Origin: Dyadobacter sp. CY347 | GTDB lineage: Bacteria; Bacteroidota; Bacteroidia; Cytophagales; Spirosomataceae | DNA: 64,000 nt | Direction of reading: 5' to 3' | Assembly (NCBI RefSeq): GCF_021502655.1 | Contig: NZ_JAKFFT010000004.1 | Span: 992,001 to 1,056,000 of the forward strand | In this document: positions 26,364 through 35,385 of the stretch, one piece after another | How the letters are laid out: each line of letters begins with the position of its first letter | Numbering within the stretch: position 1 is the stretch's first letter | Notes under the pieces: generated by a model | Seen by the model: only the letters and a program-made list of their open reading frames with translations | What the model was told of the DNA's origin: nothing | The model's database searches: none | Made by a program: the position numbers and the translations under genes

Positions 26364-26371
26364 TACTTTTG
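26364..26371 (+). promoter_or_regulatory. -7 element of the rqcH promoter; decides its start codon
   Basis: TACTTTTG matches TAnnTTTG. Transcription would begin near 26378, so a TTG at 26369 cannot be the start codon, while GTG 26393 can. The -33 region is weak. Confidence 0.5.
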
Positions 26372-26392
26372 CGCTGGATTATCAGAAATACC

Positions 26393-27934
26393 GTGCATCA
26401 GAATTATTATTTTTTAAAACAACTCGCCCCGGCTTTGCATCAGCAATTGGCCGGAAAAACCTTTATTGAAGCATTTAGCCAGGAAAAAGATGAAATTATC
26501 CTGGTGTTTGACGCATTTTTTATCAAAGCCACCCTCAGGTCCAGTTTCGCTTGCCTGAGCTTTCCTGATAGTTTTGATCGCGCAAGGCGGAACAGCGTCA
26601 ATTTGTTTACTGATTTCCAAAATCAAAAGGTTGAGTTTGTTAAAGTTTATCTCAACGAAAGGGCGATTCAAATTAGTTTTGAAGATGGTAAGAAGTTAAT
26701 TTTCAAGCTGTTTGGAAATCGATCTAACCTCATTGCACTGAATGGTGAAGGCATAGCAACGCAGCTTTTTAATAATAAACTTCCCGCAGACAAAGCGATT
26801 ACATCGGATTCACTGAACCGCAACATTGACCAGTCTTACGAAGCATTTGTCCAAAATAATGAGCGGTTCGAAGCCTTATTCCCAACATTCGGGAAGCTTG
26901 TGAATGCTTATTTGGCGGAAAAGTTAGTTGGCCTAAACAACGCGGCCGCAAAATGGAACATCATTCAGCAGACATTAAATGAACTGAATGCGCCCCCTTA
27001 CTATTTAACTAAAATTGAGCTGGTTCCAACATTGTCGCTCTTGCCCGTTGGCGACGTTATAACAGAATTTATTGATCCAATCGAGGCGCTGAACGGTTTT
27101 TACCTGGCCTATATCCGGCTGAGCGGCATTGAAAAGGAGAAAGCGGAAATGCTTCGGTTACTGCGCAAGCGGCTCACCCAGACTGACAATTATCTCGAAA
27201 ACACATTTAAAAAACTCGTTGAGCTGGAAGAAGCGACCAAGAATGATGAGATCGGGAACATTATCATGGCCAATCTGCACATGATTCCCGAGCGGACGGA
27301 GAAAATTGAATTGTTCGATTTTTACCGGGATCAACCCATTACGGTAAAGCTCAAAAAAGACCTTACCGCCCAAAAAAACGCGGAAGGTTATTATAGAAAA
27401 TCCAAAAACGAGAAAATTGAACTAGGCAGGTTGAATGACAGTTTGAGCGCACGGGAATTAGAAAAGCAAAGCCTGGCAGCACATTTGACCAAAATAGAAT
27501 CCATAGAATCATTGCGGGAGCTGAGAAGTTATATTAAAACGAATGGCCTGGATCAAACAAAGGCGGTCGCAACTGCAACGGATCTGTTCAAGAAAGTGGA
27601 ATTCATGGGATACACCATCCTGATCGGCCGGAACGCAAAAAATAATGATGTCTTAACCAAACAATTTGCCTCAAAAGACGACTTGTGGCTGCACGCAAAG
27701 GATGTTACCGGCTCGCACGTGGTGATCAAAAACCAGCCCGGACGCAATTTTCCAGCACCCGTAATTGAACGTGCGGCAGAATTGGCAGCATTTTATTCCA
27801 AGCGAAAAAACGATTCATTGTGCCCGGTCATTTACACGCCAAAGAAATTTGTACGTAAACCAAAAGGTCTGCCCGAAGGCGCCGTAGTGATCGACAAAGA
27901 AAATGTGGTTATGGTGGAGGCAAAAGGTGAGTAA
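26393..27934 (+). CDS. rqcH: NFACT-family ribosome quality control protein RqcH
   Basis: About 513 residues from GTG 26393 (VHQNYYFLKQLAPALHQQL, the expected family start). The NFACT-N and helix-hairpin-helix region covers about 1-260, a coiled coil about 265-400, and the NFACT-R domain about 410-510 with FASKDDLWLHAKDVTGSHVVIKN and the IERAAELAAFYSK helix. RqcH binds stalled 50S-peptidyl-tRNA and adds alanine tails that mark the nascent chain for degradation. It is probably monocistronic with its own promoter. The family is also called FbpA in Gram-positive bacteria because some members bind fibronectin. Confidence 0.92.
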   Translation: MHQNYYFLKQLAPALHQQLAGKTFIEAFSQEKDEIILVFDAFFIKATLRSSFACLSFPDSFDRARRNSVNLFTDFQNQKVEFVKVYLNERAIQISFEDGKKLIFKLFGNRSNLIALNGEGIATQLFNNKLPADKAITSDSLNRNIDQSYEAFVQNNERFEALFPTFGKLVNAYLAEKLVGLNNAAAKWNIIQQTLNELNAPPYYLTKIELVPTLSLLPVGDVITEFIDPIEALNGFYLAYIRLSGIEKEKAEMLRLLRKRLTQTDNYLENTFKKLVELEEATKNDEIGNIIMANLHMIPERTEKIELFDFYRDQPITVKLKKDLTAQKNAEGYYRKSKNEKIELGRLNDSLSARELEKQSLAAHLTKIESIESLRELRSYIKTNGLDQTKAVATATDLFKKVEFMGYTILIGRNAKNNDVLTKQFASKDDLWLHAKDVTGSHVVIKNQPGRNFPAPVIERAAELAAFYSKRKNDSLCPVIYTPKKFVRKPKGLPEGAVVIDKENVVMVEAKGE

Positions 27935-28012
27935 ACGTATAGGCGGGCTTTGATAAGTCTCGCGATATGACGAACTTCGTGTGAAAATAGGAACAGGAAT
28001 TTTTAGTGCAGA

Positions 28013-29938
28013 ATGCTTGAAAGTCGTCGCTTTGTCATCATTGGTTTTTTTGCTTTAGTAGGTTTAATCTACTTATTTCGACTTTTCTACTTGCAAGTTC
28101 TGGACGAGAGTTACTCCATCGAATCGTCCAGTAACTCTATTAAACGTGTCATAGAAATCCCTTTCCGCGGACAGATCTACGACCGCACAGGAAAGCTCAT
28201 CGTTTATAACACCCCGGTTTATGATTTATTGGTTACGCCGTACAAAGCACGTGTAGATGATACACTTCGTTTTTGCCAGGTTCTGGGCATCGAACGCCGC
28301 GATTTTGACAGTTTAATGCATGCTGCGAGCGCATATAGCCGAGTGAAACCTTCCTTATTTCTTCGCCAGTTGTCCAAAGAGGATTTTGCCTCGATACAGG
28401 ACATTATGGTGGATTATTCCGGTTTTGAATTTGCCAAAAGCTCCCTGCGTACGTACACTGCCCCTACGCTAGCAAACACGCTTGGTTACGTGAGTGAAAT
28501 CACGCGAGGCCAGCTGGAAAAGCAGGAGGAGCCTTACTATCGCCAGAGCGACTACATTGGCCAGAGCGGGATTGAGAAAATTTATGAAAATGAGCTTCGC
28601 GGAAAACGCGGGACGAAGTTCGTGATGCAGAATGTGAGCGGCGTTTACAAAGGCCCGTGGAAAGGCGGCGAGCTGGACACGATGGCTGTTGCTGGCGATA
28701 ATCTTTATTCGGGCATCGATCTGGAAGTGCAGCAATATGCTGATAGTCTGATGGTTAATAAAGTAGGGAGCGTTGTGGCTATTGAGCCCAAAACCGGTCA
28801 GATCATTTCCATGGTTTCCGCGCCGACTTATGATCCAAACATTCTGGCAAGTCGTTATTTTTCTAAAAACTACGCTGCACTGGCGCGAAACCCATATAAG
28901 CCGCTGTTCAACAGGCCGGTTATGGCGAGTTACCGGCCAGGTTCAACATTCAAATTAATACAGGCATTGATCGGTTTGCAGGAAGGCGTGATTACGCCGG
29001 AAAGTGGTTTTACACATGCAAATTGCCCGGTCGGCTGCCACAATCACCCGGCCACAGGAACCGTTGCTCTGGGCGTTATGCACTCTTGTAACCCGTATTT
29101 CTACAATGTTTTCAGGCGGATTATTTATAAAAACAACATTCAAAATACTTTTAAAGCTTCGGCTGTTGGTCTGGATGCCTGGCATGATGCGATCAGTAAA
29201 TTTGGGATTGGACAAAGGTTAGGGATTGACCTTCCCAGTGAATACAAGGGGAATTTGCCCAATAAAAAATACTATGACCGCTTTTATGGCGAGTATCGCT
29301 GGAAATTCTCTAACATTTATTCGCTGAGCATTGGTGAGGGCGAGTTGCTGATTACGCCCCTCAAAATGGCCAATGTGGCGGCGATCATTGCCAACAGAGG
29401 TTATTTTTACACGCCCCACGTGATCCACGGCATCGGCGATGGCAAAAAGGTCAATCCGGATTTTTTGGTAAGACATGAAACGGGCGTCGATTCCCACAAT
29501 TTTGATCCTGTTATCGAAGGAATGATTGGAGCTGTCGAAGGCGGAACGGCCCGCAGGTCACGTGTGGAAGGCATTACCATTGCCGGTAAAACGGGAACTT
29601 CGCAGAATAAGCGCGGGGATGACCACTCGATCTTTATCGCGTTCGCTCCTGTTGAAAATCCGAAAATCGCTATCGCGGTTTTTGTAGAAAATGCAGGGGC
29701 AGGAGGTTCGGCAGCCGCGCCGATTGCCAACTTGATCATCGAAAAATACCTCACAAGAAAGGTGACCAACAAAGCGCTGGAAGAGCGGATGCTGAAATCC
29801 GATTTGATGAGCAAAGTTATTCTGCCCGGACAGAAAAAGCCAATTTCTCCCGATTCGTTGAAAAAGAAGCTGATCTCCCCGGATTCGGCAAAGAAAAAGC
29901 TGCTTGAGAAGCCTGTAACTGCACCTAAAAAACAATAA
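28013..29938 (+). CDS. mrdA: Penicillin-binding protein 2 (elongasome transpeptidase)
   Basis: A 641-residue transpeptidase that cross-links peptidoglycan during cell elongation, working with RodA encoded next. A single membrane anchor (about residues 7-27), the PBP dimer domain (about 45-230, with IPFRGQIYDRTGKLI) and the transpeptidase domain (about 250-585) are present. Catalytic motifs: Ser311-Thr-Phe-Lys314, the HSCNPYFYN motif (SxN), and KTGTS at 526-530. An extra basic C-terminal tail (about 600-641) holds a near-repeat PISPDSLKKKL/LISPDSAKKKL. mrdA and rodA are separated by 13 bases. Confidence 0.96.
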   Translation: MLESRRFVIIGFFALVGLIYLFRLFYLQVLDESYSIESSSNSIKRVIEIPFRGQIYDRTGKLIVYNTPVYDLLVTPYKARVDDTLRFCQVLGIERRDFDSLMHAASAYSRVKPSLFLRQLSKEDFASIQDIMVDYSGFEFAKSSLRTYTAPTLANTLGYVSEITRGQLEKQEEPYYRQSDYIGQSGIEKIYENELRGKRGTKFVMQNVSGVYKGPWKGGELDTMAVAGDNLYSGIDLEVQQYADSLMVNKVGSVVAIEPKTGQIISMVSAPTYDPNILASRYFSKNYAALARNPYKPLFNRPVMASYRPGSTFKLIQALIGLQEGVITPESGFTHANCPVGCHNHPATGTVALGVMHSCNPYFYNVFRRIIYKNNIQNTFKASAVGLDAWHDAISKFGIGQRLGIDLPSEYKGNLPNKKYYDRFYGEYRWKFSNIYSLSIGEGELLITPLKMANVAAIIANRGYFYTPHVIHGIGDGKKVNPDFLVRHETGVDSHNFDPVIEGMIGAVEGGTARRSRVEGITIAGKTGTSQNKRGDDHSIFIAFAPVENPKIAIAVFVENAGAGGSAAAPIANLIIEKYLTRKVTNKALEERMLKSDLMSKVILPGQKKPISPDSLKKKLISPDSAKKKLLEKPVTAPKKQ

Positions 29939-29951
29939 CCAAAGACCGAAA

Positions 29952-31235
29952 ATGGCCGAAAATAAGCCAATTACGAAGAATGTGGACTGGATGGTGGTGC
30001 TTATCTACATCGCGTGCCTCGGCATAGGCTGGGTGAACATTTACGCGGCGGTTTACAACCCGGAAGTGAATATGAGCATGTTCGATCTGGGGAATAATGC
30101 AGGAAAACAGCTGATGTGGATCGGAACGGCGGCTGTACTGATCATTTGCATTCTGGTGATCGATTACAAGTTCTACGAAACATTTTCCTTCATTATATAT
30201 GCAGTGATTATTTTCCTGCTGGTGGTGGTTCTATTTGCCGGTTCCAACATTAACGGATCCCGTTCCTGGATTAAATTTGGCTCTTTTTCGCTGCAACCCG
30301 CTGAGTTTTCCAAGCTGGCGATCAGTCTCGCTATTTCCAAATATCTGAGTGATCCGGCCATTAGTCTCACACGCAAGCTCAAAGATTATTACCCGATTAT
30401 GGGGATCATTGCATTGCCTGCTTTCCTGATTCTTTTGTCTAATGAAACGGGCTCTATGCTCGTTTTTGCCTCATTTGCCATTGTGCTTTACCGCGAAGGA
30501 ATGCCCGGCTTTATTCCAGCTATCGGCATGGTGACGGCCGCTTTGCTGATCATTACATTGCTGTTTGTGAAATGGTATATCGCAGGAGCCATCATTGTGA
30601 TCGCGGGACTGGTCATATGGCTCATGCCGGTAATGACCCGGCGGCGGGGCGGGCTTTGGGCGACGATCATTATCGGATTTGTAATGATCGGGATTGTTTT
30701 CGGGGTTGATTTTTTTATGAATAATGTGCTTCAAAAACACCAGAGAGGCCGTATTATGGTATTACTCGACCCAGATTCTGACCCGCGCGGCATTGGCTGG
30801 AATGTGATCCAGTCGAAGATCGCAATCGGCTCAGGCGGGTTTTCGGGAAAAGGTTTTTTACAGGGAACACAAACTAAATTCGACTTCGTACCAGAGCAAA
30901 GCACCGACTTTATATTTTGCACAGTAGGCGAGGAGCACGGTTTTATCGGCTCCGCCATTGTGGTGGTGCTATTTGTATCTTTAATAGCAAGGCTCGTTGT
31001 GCTCGCCGAGCGACAGCGAAGCCGGTTTGCACGCGTTTATGGCTACTGTGTGGCCGGGATCATATTCTTCCACTTCATGGTCAACATTGGTATGACCATC
31101 GGATTAATGCCCGTAATCGGCATTCCGCTGCCATTTTTCAGTTACGGAGGATCCTCACTATGGTCGTTCTCAATTTTGTTGTTTGTGTTCCTGAAAATCG
31201 ACGCACAGCGGCCGTTTACATTGTCGAGGGGTTAA
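29952..31235 (+). CDS. rodA: Peptidoglycan glycosyltransferase RodA (SEDS family)
   Basis: A 427-residue, about 10-span SEDS glycosyltransferase that polymerises lipid II and partners with PBP2. Conserved segments include GSNINGSRSWIKFGSFSLQPAEFSKLAI, the extracellular loop with QSKIAIGSGGFSGKGFLQGTQTKFDFVPEQSTDFIF, and PFFSYGGSSLWSF near the end. Some extra residues after the fourth span make it longer than Escherichia coli RodA, as is common in Bacteroidota. The stop lies three bases from the end of the convergent DUF423 gene. Confidence 0.96.
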   Translation: MAENKPITKNVDWMVVLIYIACLGIGWVNIYAAVYNPEVNMSMFDLGNNAGKQLMWIGTAAVLIICILVIDYKFYETFSFIIYAVIIFLLVVVLFAGSNINGSRSWIKFGSFSLQPAEFSKLAISLAISKYLSDPAISLTRKLKDYYPIMGIIALPAFLILLSNETGSMLVFASFAIVLYREGMPGFIPAIGMVTAALLIITLLFVKWYIAGAIIVIAGLVIWLMPVMTRRRGGLWATIIIGFVMIGIVFGVDFFMNNVLQKHQRGRIMVLLDPDSDPRGIGWNVIQSKIAIGSGGFSGKGFLQGTQTKFDFVPEQSTDFIFCTVGEEHGFIGSAIVVVLFVSLIARLVVLAERQRSRFARVYGYCVAGIIFFHFMVNIGMTIGLMPVIGIPLPFFSYGGSSLWSFSILLFVFLKIDAQRPFTLSRG

Positions 31236-31238
31236 TTT

Positions 31239-31619
31239 TTACATTTTCCCCGCTGCCAAAATCAGCAACACCCAACCCACTATCAACGCAACTCCGCCAA
31301 TCGGAGCGGTGGCGCCGAATTTGGTAATTCCTGTGAAGCATATTGCATAAAGTGAGCCTGAAAAAATGATCACGCCAATCGCGAATGCATTGCCCGACCA
31401 GCCCAGTAATTTGATGGCGTCTGTGCCCGCACGCTGCATGAGCAAGCCAACCAAAACCATGGCAATGGCGTGATAAAACTGGTATTTTACAGCCGTTTCA
31501 AAGGTTTCGCTACGCCCCGAAGCTTCGAGCATGCCCTTTAATGCATGTGCTCCAAAGGCACCCAATGCAACTGCAAGTGCACCCAAAATCCCACCAGCCT
31601 GAATCATGAATTTCATCAT
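31239..31619 (-). CDS. DUF423 small membrane protein
   Basis: A 126-residue protein with four hydrophobic segments and the family pattern: GALAVALGAFGAHALK near the N-terminus, FETAVKYQFYHAIAM, then GVIIFSGSLYAICFTGITKFGATAPIGGVALIVGW. These are conserved hallmarks of DUF423 (YgdD-like) inner-membrane proteins of unknown function. It starts with tandem ATG codons at 31619. It is convergent with rodA, with three bases between stops and no visible terminator. Confidence 0.92.
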   Translation of the reverse strand: MMKFMIQAGGILGALAVALGAFGAHALKGMLEASGRSETFETAVKYQFYHAIAMVLVGLLMQRAGTDAIKLLGWSGNAFAIGVIIFSGSLYAICFTGITKFGATAPIGGVALIVGWVLLILAAGKM

Positions 31620-31809
31620 ATTTTGTATTAATCTGAATAATTAAAAACGAGGTTTGCGCTGCTATGCGGACCATAATTTTCCGATAGAGCAGCCCGGTAA
31701 AGTTATGCCCGGAATGCAGCGCAACCAACTCTTTGTTTCAAATTTATTATCTTGCGAGCTTGTATAGGCGGATTCGTTAAAGCCGCAACTTGTAGATTAT
31801 ACTTAGCAA

Positions 31810-32856
31810 ATGAGCTTAAAAAGTTTTATAGCGCTCTGGACTCATCGTTATCACAAATACACGCACATTGGTAAAGCCCACCTGCTTGGTTATCAGGCTT
31901 ACCTATATTTCAAGGGCGTTAAAGGCAAATTGCAAAAAGGTCAGAAGCTGATTGCGATCATCCGGACGGAACATTTCGGCGACATTGTGGCAGCTGAACC
32001 GATTTCGCGTTATGTGCGGTCTTTGCATCCTGACGCGCACATTGTTTGGTTTGTCAAACCATCATTCAGCGAATTGGTAAGCCATAATCCTTCCATTGAC
32101 GAAGTTTTCAAGGAATTCTGTGTGACAGAACGGAAGACTTTGCTGGATACAGGCATTTTTGACGAGGTTATTCAACTTCAATTTACAAACAACAACCATT
32201 GTCCTAAGTGTCAGGTTTTCATTGACAATCCCGTTGCTGAGCGGCGTAACATTAACATTTTCAACTATTTCAACTTTGGTAACCTGCTTGAAGTCTTCGC
32301 GCAAACGGGTGATTTGATTCCGGCGAAAGCTGCATTCCCAGCTGATGATCAGCCGAAACTTTATTTACAGGAAAATCATCGTCAGAAAGTGGACTCATTG
32401 CAGCTGACAGAGCCATTTATCGTGTTGCATTGTCAATCCAACTACGCGCCGAAAGACTGGCCCGCCGAAAAATGGGAGCAGTTCGTACATTGGTTATCAG
32501 ACAATTACCCTTATCAAATCGTTGAAATTGGTTTGAAGAGCAATTTGAATGTTAGCTCAAAAGCCTATCGCAACCTGTGCGGCCAGCTAACCATTCTGGA
32601 AACAGCTGAGGTGATTCGCCGCGCTTCGTATTTTATTGGATTGGATAGCGGGCCTTCGCATTTGGGCAATGCTACGGGCACATTCGGAATCATTTTAATG
32701 GGCTCATTGAATGATTTTCCGGAGTATAACCCTTATTCGGGAAGTTATGGAAGACAGGAAAATGCAGTCTTTATCCGGCAAAAAGGTGAGCCTTGCTCGC
32801 AGCTTTCTTTTGAATTTGTAAAGAGTAAAGTGGCCGACGTGATCAGTTTATCGTGA
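31810..32856 (+). CDS. Glycosyltransferase family 9 (heptosyltransferase-like)
   Basis: A 348-residue GT-B enzyme of the ADP-heptose:LPS heptosyltransferase family. The N-terminal domain starts with LIAIIRTEHFGDIVAAEPISRYVR (about residues 47-70), the second domain begins at FIVLHCQSNYAPKDWPAEKWEQF, and the donor site has FIGLDSGPSHLGNATGT (about 277-293). It probably adds a sugar to lipopolysaccharide core or a related glycan in the cytoplasm. Its 3' end overlaps the convergent yggS gene by 9 bases. A cysteine-containing insertion (NHCPKCQVF) may be lineage-specific. Confidence 0.9.
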   Translation: MSLKSFIALWTHRYHKYTHIGKAHLLGYQAYLYFKGVKGKLQKGQKLIAIIRTEHFGDIVAAEPISRYVRSLHPDAHIVWFVKPSFSELVSHNPSIDEVFKEFCVTERKTLLDTGIFDEVIQLQFTNNNHCPKCQVFIDNPVAERRNINIFNYFNFGNLLEVFAQTGDLIPAKAAFPADDQPKLYLQENHRQKVDSLQLTEPFIVLHCQSNYAPKDWPAEKWEQFVHWLSDNYPYQIVEIGLKSNLNVSSKAYRNLCGQLTILETAEVIRRASYFIGLDSGPSHLGNATGTFGIILMGSLNDFPEYNPYSGSYGRQENAVFIRQKGEPCSQLSFEFVKSKVADVISLS

Positions 32857-33510
32857 TCCAAAAATAGCGCTTCCCACGCGTACGAGCGTGCTGCCTTCCT
32901 CCATGGCAATGTTGTAATCCGCGCTCATGCCCATGGAAAGCTCGCGCATGCTGATCTGCTCATTATTGTATTTTTTGAATGATTCGAAAAGTGATTTTAA
33001 TCCCTTGAACTCATTCCTGACAGCATTCTGATCGTCTGTATTGGAGGCCATTCCCATAAGTCCTGCTATACGGATATTTTTCAATGTGGGGAGCGCTGGG
33101 GAAGTGAGTATTTCAACAGCCTCTTCTTTCGACAATCCAAATTTTGTCTCTTCCTTCGCGATGAAAATTTGCAGCAGGCAATCGATCAAACGATCATTTT
33201 TCGCCGCTTCCTTATTGATCTCCTTTAATAATTTGAAACTATCCACCGAATGCACCAAAGCAACATATGGGGCCATATATTTGACCTTATTGCTTTGCAA
33301 ATGACCAATCATGTGCCATTCAATGTCCTTCGGAAGTGCCTCGTATTTTGCGGTCATCTCCTGCACTTTGTTTTCGCCAAAGCGTTTACAGCCAGCTTTA
33401 TATGCTTCAAGGAGAACTTCTTCTGGCTTCGTTTTTGTTACGGCAACCAAGCGGGTTTCCTGTTTTAATCCTTTTTCTATTTGTTGTATATTTTCAGCGA
33501 TTGAAGGCAT
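32848..33510 (-). CDS. YggS-family PLP homeostasis protein
   Basis: A 220-residue PLP-binding TIM-barrel protein that buffers pyridoxal phosphate and affects amino-acid pools. The Schiff-base lysine is Lys26 in RLVAVTKTKP; GENKVQE, the IEWHMIGHLQSNK segment, and the C-terminal phosphate-binding SMGMSADYNIAMEEGSTLVRVGSAIFG are all intact. The length is slightly short because an N-terminal helix is trimmed. It is transcribed opposite to the GT9 gene, with which its end overlaps. Confidence 0.95.
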   Translation of the reverse strand: MPSIAENIQQIEKGLKQETRLVAVTKTKPEEVLLEAYKAGCKRFGENKVQEMTAKYEALPKDIEWHMIGHLQSNKVKYMAPYVALVHSVDSFKLLKEINKEAAKNDRLIDCLLQIFIAKEETKFGLSKEEAVEILTSPALPTLKNIRIAGLMGMASNTDDQNAVRNEFKGLKSLFESFKKYNNEQISMRELSMGMSADYNIAMEEGSTLVRVGSAIFGSR

Positions 33511-33650
33511 TTTTGAGGACTAAATTTTTGATTATTAATGCATTAAAGAGAAAATTTCCCGGCCAGCATCCAGAAATAGATGTTAACATATTTCAAAATT
33601 GAAAAAAACATAGTTCTTTTACCAACTAATTAAAAAATATAACCTTCTGT

Positions 33651-34592
33651 ATGGACTATAATCAGGAACAAAAGCAAGACAGGAAAACACTCTTATGGGC
33701 CGCTTTGGCCGTATTGCTATTGCTTAATTTGGTGCTTGTTTATTTTATCTATCATGAAAAACAGGAAAATCTCGCAAAGGATGACATTATAACTGCTAAA
33801 ACCGAAGAAGTTCTTTTTATCAAAACTAAGCTCGACTCGATTTCGCAAGAGCTGGACATCAAAATCGCTGAAATTCAGAAACTTGGCGGCAGCGTGGATT
33901 CTTTAATGGCTATGAAATCACAGCTTGAAAAGGATAAGCTGGAATTGAAAAACATGAGCAACTATTCTGCATTGGGCTATAATAAGAAGATCAAGGGTTA
34001 TGAAACTGTGCTGAATGAAAAAGACACCGAAATCGCGCAGCTGAGGCAGGAATTGGGCATCGCAACTACGAAAAACCAGGAACTGAACGAGAAAGTGACC
34101 GGCCTGGAATCAGAAAAACAACTGCTTGCTGACTCGGTAACCAATTATTCAGTTCAAAACAGGGAATTGGCGGAGAAAGTGAACATTGCTTCCGCATTAA
34201 GGGCTGAAAATCTGACAGTTAATGCTGTTTCTGCAAAAGGAAAGGAACGCGAAGGCGGAAAATACAAGGCAAAGCGCATTGATAAGCTTCGTGTGAATTT
34301 CAGTCTGGCGCCTAACGGCGTTGCCAAACAGAACGAAAAGGAAATGTATTTGCGCATTCTGGATCCGGACGGAGCAGTTTTATCCGATATGGCCACAGGA
34401 TCAGGATCATTCATTCATGATGGTAAGGAGCTGATTTACAGCTCACGGCAGACTGTCAATTTTACAAACAGCGGCCAGTCGGTTGACATTTTGTACGGAC
34501 GTGGCGGGATCCCGTTGAAGGATGGCAAATATGCCATCGAAGTTTACAGTGAAGGCTTTAAAATAGGGCAGGGCGACTTCGAAGTGAAGTAA
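33651..34592 (+). CDS. Membrane-anchored coiled-coil protein, function unknown
   Basis: A 313-residue protein. Charged N-terminus, one membrane span (about residues 15-33, LLWAALAVLLLLNLVLVYF), a long coiled coil with heptads (about 35-185), then a globular beta-rich C-terminus (about 205-313: DKLRVNFSLAPNGVAKQNEKEMYLRILDPDGAVL, then SVDILYGRGGIPLKDGKYAIEVY). The C-terminal domain probably lies in the periplasm. Proteins of this shape are widespread in Bacteroidota and have no assigned role. It lies alone upstream of the ribosomal protein operon. Confidence 0.75.
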   Translation: MDYNQEQKQDRKTLLWAALAVLLLLNLVLVYFIYHEKQENLAKDDIITAKTEEVLFIKTKLDSISQELDIKIAEIQKLGGSVDSLMAMKSQLEKDKLELKNMSNYSALGYNKKIKGYETVLNEKDTEIAQLRQELGIATTKNQELNEKVTGLESEKQLLADSVTNYSVQNRELAEKVNIASALRAENLTVNAVSAKGKEREGGKYKAKRIDKLRVNFSLAPNGVAKQNEKEMYLRILDPDGAVLSDMATGSGSFIHDGKELIYSSRQTVNFTNSGQSVDILYGRGGIPLKDGKYAIEVYSEGFKIGQGDFEVK

Positions 34593-34624
34593 CCACGCTG
34601 TACTGCTTGAATTTAAGTAAGATC

Positions 34625-34659
34625 GGGGCTTGGAATTCTGGATTTCAAGCCCTATTTTT
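34625..34659 (+). terminator. Terminator of the coiled-coil gene, overlapping the rpsF promoter
   Basis: GGGCTTGGAA pairs with TTTCAAGCCC (one wobble pair), followed by TATTTTT. The T-rich tail is also the TATTTTTG -7 element of the rpsF promoter, so termination of the upstream gene and initiation of the ribosomal operon use the same bases. Confidence 0.65.
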
Positions 34660-34660
34660 G
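34629..34660 (+). promoter_or_regulatory. Promoter of the rpsF-rpsR-rplI operon
   Basis: CTTG (34629-34632), 20 bases, then TATTTTTG (34653-34660). Initiation near 34667 would put the next hairpin (34663-34693) at the very 5' end of the message. Confidence 0.6.
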
Positions 34661-34662
34661 CA

Positions 34663-34697
34663 CCCTCATTTTGGTATGAACCCAAAGTGAGGGTTTT
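34663..34697 (+). promoter_or_regulatory. Leader hairpin with T-tract upstream of rpsF (attenuator or autoregulatory element)
   Basis: CCCTCATTTTGG pairs with CCAAAGTGAGGG (one wobble pair) around a short loop, followed by TTTTTATTTT. It looks like a terminator, but it lies between the operon promoter and the rpsF start, so it would act on rpsF itself. Leaders bound by the S6:S18 complex are known in many bacteria; I cannot show that this hairpin belongs to that family. Confidence 0.5.
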
Positions 34698-34729
34698 TAT
34701 TTTACATTATATAATTAATCAATTACCGT

Positions 34730-35110
34730 ATGTCTAAGCAATATGAAACGGTGTTCATTCTAACTCCCATTTTGTCTGAGGCCCAGGCAAAGGACGCCGT
34801 TGAAAAATTCACGACAATCATCACCGCAAATGGTGGATCGATTGTACATGAAGAAAATTGGGGATTGCGCAAGCTGGCCTACCCCATCCAAAAGAAAAAC
34901 TCAGGTTTCTATCATGTTGTAGAATACACAGCAAATGAAGGAAACGTGGTTGACGTTTTGGAAACCGAATTCCGTCGTGACGAGCGCATTTTGCGTTTTA
35001 TGACCATCGCCCTGGATAAGCATTCAATTGCTTACAACGAGAAGAAACGTAAGGGTCTGGTTGGAAGAAAAAGAGAAGAGTCAACTGAGTCTAAAACCGA
35101 AAACGCATAA
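34730..35110 (+). CDS. rpsF: Small ribosomal subunit protein bS6
   Basis: A 126-residue 30S platform protein that binds 16S rRNA together with S18. Typical segments: [44 protein letters not shown] and [18 protein letters not shown]. The last 20 residues form a charged tail. First gene of the rpsF-rpsR-rplI operon, with its own promoter and leader hairpin. Confidence 0.97.
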   Translation: MSKQYETVFILTPILSEAQAKDAVEKFTTIITANGGSIVHEENWGLRKLAYPIQKKNSGFYHVVEYTANEGNVVDVLETEFRRDERILRFMTIALDKHSIAYNEKKRKGLVGRKREESTESKTENA

Positions 35111-35113
35111 GCT

Positions 35114-35365
35114 ATGTCACTAGTAAACGAACCGGTTGAGAAAAACAATAACCGTAAGAAATACTGCCGTTTTAAGAAAGCAGGCATTAAATATATCGAC
35201 TACAAGAATCCGGATTTCTTATTGAAACTGGTGAATGAGCAAGGTAAGATCTTGCCACGCCGCCTTACAGGAACAAGCTTGAAATATCAGCGCAAAGTTT
35301 CTCAGGCAATTAAAAGAGCGCGTCACTTGGCTTTATTGCCTTTTGTTGCTGATCAATTGAAATAA
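35114..35365 (+). CDS. rpsR: Small ribosomal subunit protein bS18
   Basis: An 83-residue partner of S6 in the 30S platform. The core [21 protein letters not shown] and the C-terminal [29 protein letters not shown] are diagnostic. It begins three bases after the rpsF stop. A single cysteine remains in YCRF, so it is not a zinc-binding four-Cys version. Confidence 0.97.
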   Translation: MSLVNEPVEKNNNRKKYCRFKKAGIKYIDYKNPDFLLKLVNEQGKILPRRLTGTSLKYQRKVSQAIKRARHLALLPFVADQLK

Positions 35366-35385
35366 TATAGAAAGAGCTACAAACA

